Part shown: positions 4,939 through 7,338 of the stretch, piece after piece | Layout: every line of letters begins with the position of its first letter | Numbering within the stretch: the stretch's first letter is position 1 | Assembly: GCA_964461455.1 (NCBI GenBank) | Contig: CAYWUJ010000079.1 | Coordinates: forward strand, 1 to 7,338 | Direction: 5' to 3' | Source of the DNA: UBA1413 sp964461455 | Lineage (GTDB): Bacteria; Bacteroidota; Bacteroidia; Bacteroidales; Prolixibacteraceae | DNA: 7,338 bases | Notes under the pieces: model-generated | What the model was told of the DNA's origin: nothing | The model's input: the letters and a program-made list of their open reading frames with translations, nothing else | Databases searched by the model: none | Program-made: the position numbers and the translations under genes

Positions 4939-7002
4939 GACGATATGGTGCTGTTTGCTGATGAAATTGTAAAAATCTTCCTGTGCCCTGAATTTATGGA
5001 TGGGATCACTCCGGTCGTAGAGGTTCCGGAGACCGGGATCGAGAATCCTGGCCTTGGTATTATCGCGTAACTGGATCTGGAGCATTTCCCTGAGTTCCGT
5101 GCAGATGTCGGGGTCAAGAATGGGGATGGCCACTTCTATGCGCCGGTTGAGGTTGCGCGGCATCCAGTCGGCAGAACTGATGAAATAGCGTTCATCGCCA
5201 TCATTGCCAAAGACAAAAATGCGGGAGTGCTCCAGATATTTGTCAACGATGCTGAATCCCCCGATGTTGTCGCTAAGTCCGGGAATGCCTGTTTTCATGC
5301 CGAAGATTCCGCGGACGATGAGCTTGACCTGTACCCCCGCCTGGGAAGCTTCGTAGACCTTGCGCATCATGTCGGGGTCGATCAGGCTGTTCATTTTCAG
5401 GATCATCCAGGCGGGTTTTCCCTTTTTTGCCAGCTTGATTTCGCGGTTGATCATCTTTGTGAAGAACTGGCGCATGCCAAAGGGGCTGACGATGAGATGT
5501 TTGTAGTCGAAGTGCCTGTAATTGTGCTTGAAAAAATCAAAGACATTGGCTACTTCATCGGCCAGCCTCGGGTCAGAGGTCATCACTCCCTCGTCGGCAT
5601 AGATGCGGGCGGTGCTTTCGTTAAAATTGCCGGTTCCGATATAGGCGTAGTTCCGGTAAACCGAACCCTCCTGCCTTTTGATCCAGAGCAGCTTGCTGTG
5701 TACCTTCAGTCCGGGAATGCCGTTGATGACATTGGCGCCCTCTTCCTGAAGCTTGTTGGACCAGAAGATGTTGGCCTCCTCGTCAAAGCGGGCCTGCAAT
5801 TCGATCACCACCGTGACACTCTTCCCGTTACGGATGGCATTCAGCAGGGCATTCACCACCTTGGAATCGGAGGCTACCCTGTACAGGGTGATGCCAATCT
5901 CCTCGACCTGGGGGTCGATGGCCGCCTCACGCAACAGATCGATGAAGTGGAGAAACATCTGGTAAGGATAGTGCAACATCACATCCTTTTTCCGGAGAAC
6001 CTTCAGGATACTGGTGTGCAGGGGGAGATCCTTGTGCCTGAAGGGAGGAAGCCGCAAGTAGTAGTGTTTCTTCTTCCCGATTTCCGGAAAATCCATGAAG
6101 TCCTTGTGGTTATGGTATTTCCCCCCGGGAACGGCATTCTCCTCCTCTTCGATCTTCATCTTCTTGAGGATGAATTTGAGCAGGTCGGCAGGCATCTCCC
6201 TGTCGTAGATAAGCCTGACGGGCTTGCCTGTCTTTCTCTTTTTCAGGCCGGTTTCCATCTTCTCGATGAACGATTTGGAAATGTCGTCGTCGATGTCGAT
6301 TTCCGCATCGCGGGTGATTTTAATGGTATAAGCCTCGTAGCGGGTATAATCGAAATAGTAGAAAAGGTCGTCGAAGCAGTAACGGATCACGTCATCAAGA
6401 AACATGACGTATTTTTTCGATCCTGAAGGGGGGAGGACCAAAAAACGGGGCACCGAACGGCTGGGGATGCGTATCAGCGAGTAGGCATACTCTTCGGGTG
6501 AGGAACCGCCGGTGAGTTTGATGGCAAGGTATACCGAGCGGTCACGCAGGTAAGGAAAGGAGTTCTTCTTCGACAGCATGATGGGCACCAGATTGGGGAG
6601 TACCCTGCGCTGGAAATATTTTCTGACAAACACCCCCTGCTTGTGGGTGAGCTGCTTCTCGTTGATCAGGTAGATGTCTTCCTTGCGGAGTTCTTCGAGG
6701 ATGCCGGTGAAGATCTGGAGTACCTTTTGTTGCTGCCGGCCGACGATCTCCTGAATCTGGTCGAAGAGTTCGCGCGGCGTCATCTCCCCCAGCAGGGCTT
6801 CTTCGTCGCGCCCGAAATCCACCATACGGCGCACTGTTGCCACCCTGACCCTGAAAAACTCATCGAGGTTGTTGGAGAAAATGCCGATGAACCTGATCCG
6901 CTCAAATAGCGGGGTCGCGGGATCCTCGGCCTCCTGCAGTACCCTCTCATTGAAGGAGAGCCAGCTGATCTCCCTGTTGATAAATAACTCTTCGGAATTC
7001 AT
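4600..7002 (-). CDS. ppk1: Polyphosphate kinase 1 fused in frame to a C-terminal ArsC/Spx-like thioredoxin-fold domain
   Basis: The 800-residue protein is about 110 residues longer than ordinary PPK1. Residues 1 to about 675 are PPK1, which reversibly moves the ATP gamma-phosphate onto polyphosphate. Key residues fall at E. coli numbering: N45 (SNNLDEF), R375 (LYRVASDS), R405 (ELQARFDEE), H435 phosphohistidine (GLKVHSK), Y468, R564 (VRGIFG) and H592 (EHSRIF). The kinase part is therefore expected to be active. Without a stop, residues 689-800 form a complete ArsC-type domain (IYHNPRCAHSRAG) with C697 and S700. ATG 7002 (MNSEELFINREISWLSFNER) aligns with the usual PPK1 start; ATG 7011 is also in frame but lies only 6 nt after the -7 element. 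The frame stays open to 7257 upstream, but that part is not PPK-like. The gene is convergent with the lipoprotein and divergent from the YjjG-like gene. The main alternative is two genes joined by a sequencing error. Confidence 0.93.
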   Translation of the reverse strand: MNSEELFINREISWLSFNERVLQEAEDPATPLFERIRFIGIFSNNLDEFFRVRVATVRRMVDFGRDEEALLGEMTPRELFDQIQEIVGRQQQKVLQIFTGILEELRKEDIYLINEKQLTHKQGVFVRKYFQRRVLPNLVPIMLSKKNSFPYLRDRSVYLAIKLTGGSSPEEYAYSLIRIPSRSVPRFLVLPPSGSKKYVMFLDDVIRYCFDDLFYYFDYTRYEAYTIKITRDAEIDIDDDISKSFIEKMETGLKKRKTGKPVRLIYDREMPADLLKFILKKMKIEEEENAVPGGKYHNHKDFMDFPEIGKKKHYYLRLPPFRHKDLPLHTSILKVLRKKDVMLHYPYQMFLHFIDLLREAAIDPQVEEIGITLYRVASDSKVVNALLNAIRNGKSVTVVIELQARFDEEANIFWSNKLQEEGANVINGIPGLKVHSKLLWIKRQEGSVYRNYAYIGTGNFNESTARIYADEGVMTSDPRLADEVANVFDFFKHNYRHFDYKHLIVSPFGMRQFFTKMINREIKLAKKGKPAWMILKMNSLIDPDMMRKVYEASQAGVQVKLIVRGIFGMKTGIPGLSDNIGGFSIVDKYLEHSRIFVFGNDGDERYFISSADWMPRNLNRRIEVAIPILDPDICTELREMLQIQLRDNTKARILDPGLRNLYDRSDPIHKFRAQEDFYNFISKQHHIVMKIYHNPRCAHSRAGLKYMEKKGYDLEIRKYLTEGITEEEVQEILDKTGKHPLELVRTQEPLYKAEFRNRDLTPREWTEVLAAHPQLLQRPIVVNGDKAVLAIPPEEIEKIL

Positions 7003-7017
7003 AGGTACCATAAACCT

Positions 7018-7025
7018 CAAATTTA
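7018..7025 (-). promoter_or_regulatory. ppk1: Bacteroidota -7 promoter element (TAAATTTG) of the ppk1 fusion
   Basis: This is a perfect TAnnTTTG match on the minus strand, ending 15 nt before ATG 7002 and 6 nt before ATG 7011. A near-match, TTAATTTG, lies at 7027-7034. The short leader favours ATG 7002 as the start. No convincing -33 box or regulator site (for example a Pho-type box) is seen upstream. Confidence 0.6.
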
Positions 7026-7255
7026 TCAAATTAACCGTTCCGTGATGTTTTTGTTTCCGAATTCTCTGATTCCCGTCATTTTTCCCCACCTTTGGGCTTG
7101 TGGCCTGCTGTGGCAGGGGGACGGAAGGGCCGGCCCCGCCGTTAAACAGATAGGGTTGCGGTGGGTTTTGGTGGAGCGCAATGGGTTGCTGCGGGTCGTG
7201 ATGGCCAGGGTCGGAGCGGTCAGGGCACATGGAGTTATAATAATGTTTTGTGATC
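7026..7255. other. Divergent intergenic region between ppk1 and the YjjG-like gene
   Basis: About 230 bp must hold both promoters. No RNA gene, clear operator or credible ORF is seen; the open frames on both strands give Pro/Gly/His-rich translations unlike any protein I know. The plus strand at 7150-7200 is G/T-rich with recurring GGGTTGC and GGGT words but no regular period. TATAAT at 7236-7241 and TAATGTTTTG at 7241-7250 are near-matches to promoter elements ahead of the plus-strand gene, neither convincing. Confidence 0.5.
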
Positions 7256-7338
7256 ATGCGGTACCGTCATCTTTTTTTTGATCTGGACAATACGGTGTGG
7301 GATTTTCACCGTAACTCGCGGCAGGCCATGCTGGAGGG
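7256..7338 (+). CDS. HAD-superfamily phosphatase, YjjG-like noncanonical pyrimidine nucleotidase (5' end only)
   Basis: Only the first 27 codons lie in the window. They read MRYRHLFFDLDNTVWDF, then HRNSRQAMLEG. FFDLDNTVWDF is HAD motif I: the first Asp (D9) is the nucleophile and the second (D11) the general acid/base of DxDxT-type phosphatases. The Trp-Asp-Phe followed by N-S-R closely matches YjjG-type pyrimidine 5'-nucleotidases (typically FDLDHTLWDFxxNS), which remove phosphate from dUMP, dTMP and damaged pyrimidine nucleotides, a house-cleaning role. A full protein would be about 225-230 residues. ATG 7256 is the natural start because motif I begins a few residues in, as in the family. 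The gene is divergent from ppk1. The subfamily assignment rests on a short peptide. Confidence 0.8.
   Translation, partial: MRYRHLFFDLDNTVWDFHRNSRQAMLE

Noticed and set aside
5227..6426. Long plus-strand open frame of 399 codons opposite ppk1
   Set aside because: It is antisense to a PPK1 with all catalytic residues intact. The translation is rich in Asp, His and Val, looks like no protein family, and follows from codon bias of the real gene.
7003..7257. N-terminal extension of ppk1 up to an ATG at 7257
   Set aside because: The extra 85 codons are Pro/His/Gln-rich and unlike PPK1, they span a good TAnnTTTG promoter, and family alignment places the start at MNSEEL (7002) or at most 7011.

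Overview
The window looks like chromosomal DNA of a moderately GC-rich member of the Bacteroidota. Four things suggest this. The TonB-dependent receptor carries an N-terminal carboxypeptidase-regulatory-like domain. Shine-Dalgarno sequences are absent or weak. Several genes have the phylum's TAnnTTTG promoter element shortly before the start codon. The peptides also read like Bacteroidales/Marinilabiliales-type homologues. The taxon below phylum is a guess.

Layout from left to right. (1) 1-762, minus strand: an OxyR-type LysR regulator cut by the window edge, with both peroxide-sensing cysteines at the correct spacing. (2) 763-1554: mostly non-coding, with a probable small exported or membrane ORF of unknown family (935-1276). 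This ORF is bracketed by two arrays of short direct repeats, at 801-866 and 1400-1531. Both have a period of 22 bp and share a CCrGAA-type core. (3) 1555-3687, plus: a 710-residue TonB-dependent outer-membrane receptor. (4) 3740-4537, plus: a lipoprotein of unknown function with its own TAnnTTTG promoter. (5) 4600-7002, minus, convergent: polyphosphate kinase 1 with all recognised catalytic residues, continuing in frame into a complete ArsC/Spx-like thioredoxin-fold domain. (6) 7256 to the end, plus and divergent from ppk: the first 27 codons of a YjjG-type HAD phosphatase.

How the genes may work together. oxyR and the small ORF are divergent around the first repeat array, and the second array sits directly before the receptor. 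The same DNA-binding protein may therefore control the small ORF, the receptor and perhaps oxyR. The receptor and lipoprotein form a plausible envelope pair, but the lipoprotein has its own promoter and no substrate can be read from the sequence. The ppk fusion joins polyphosphate synthesis to a possible thiol-redox domain, near a peroxide-sensing regulator. A functional link to oxidative stress is inference only.

The most unusual items are the PPK1-ArsC fusion and the paired 22-bp repeat arrays.
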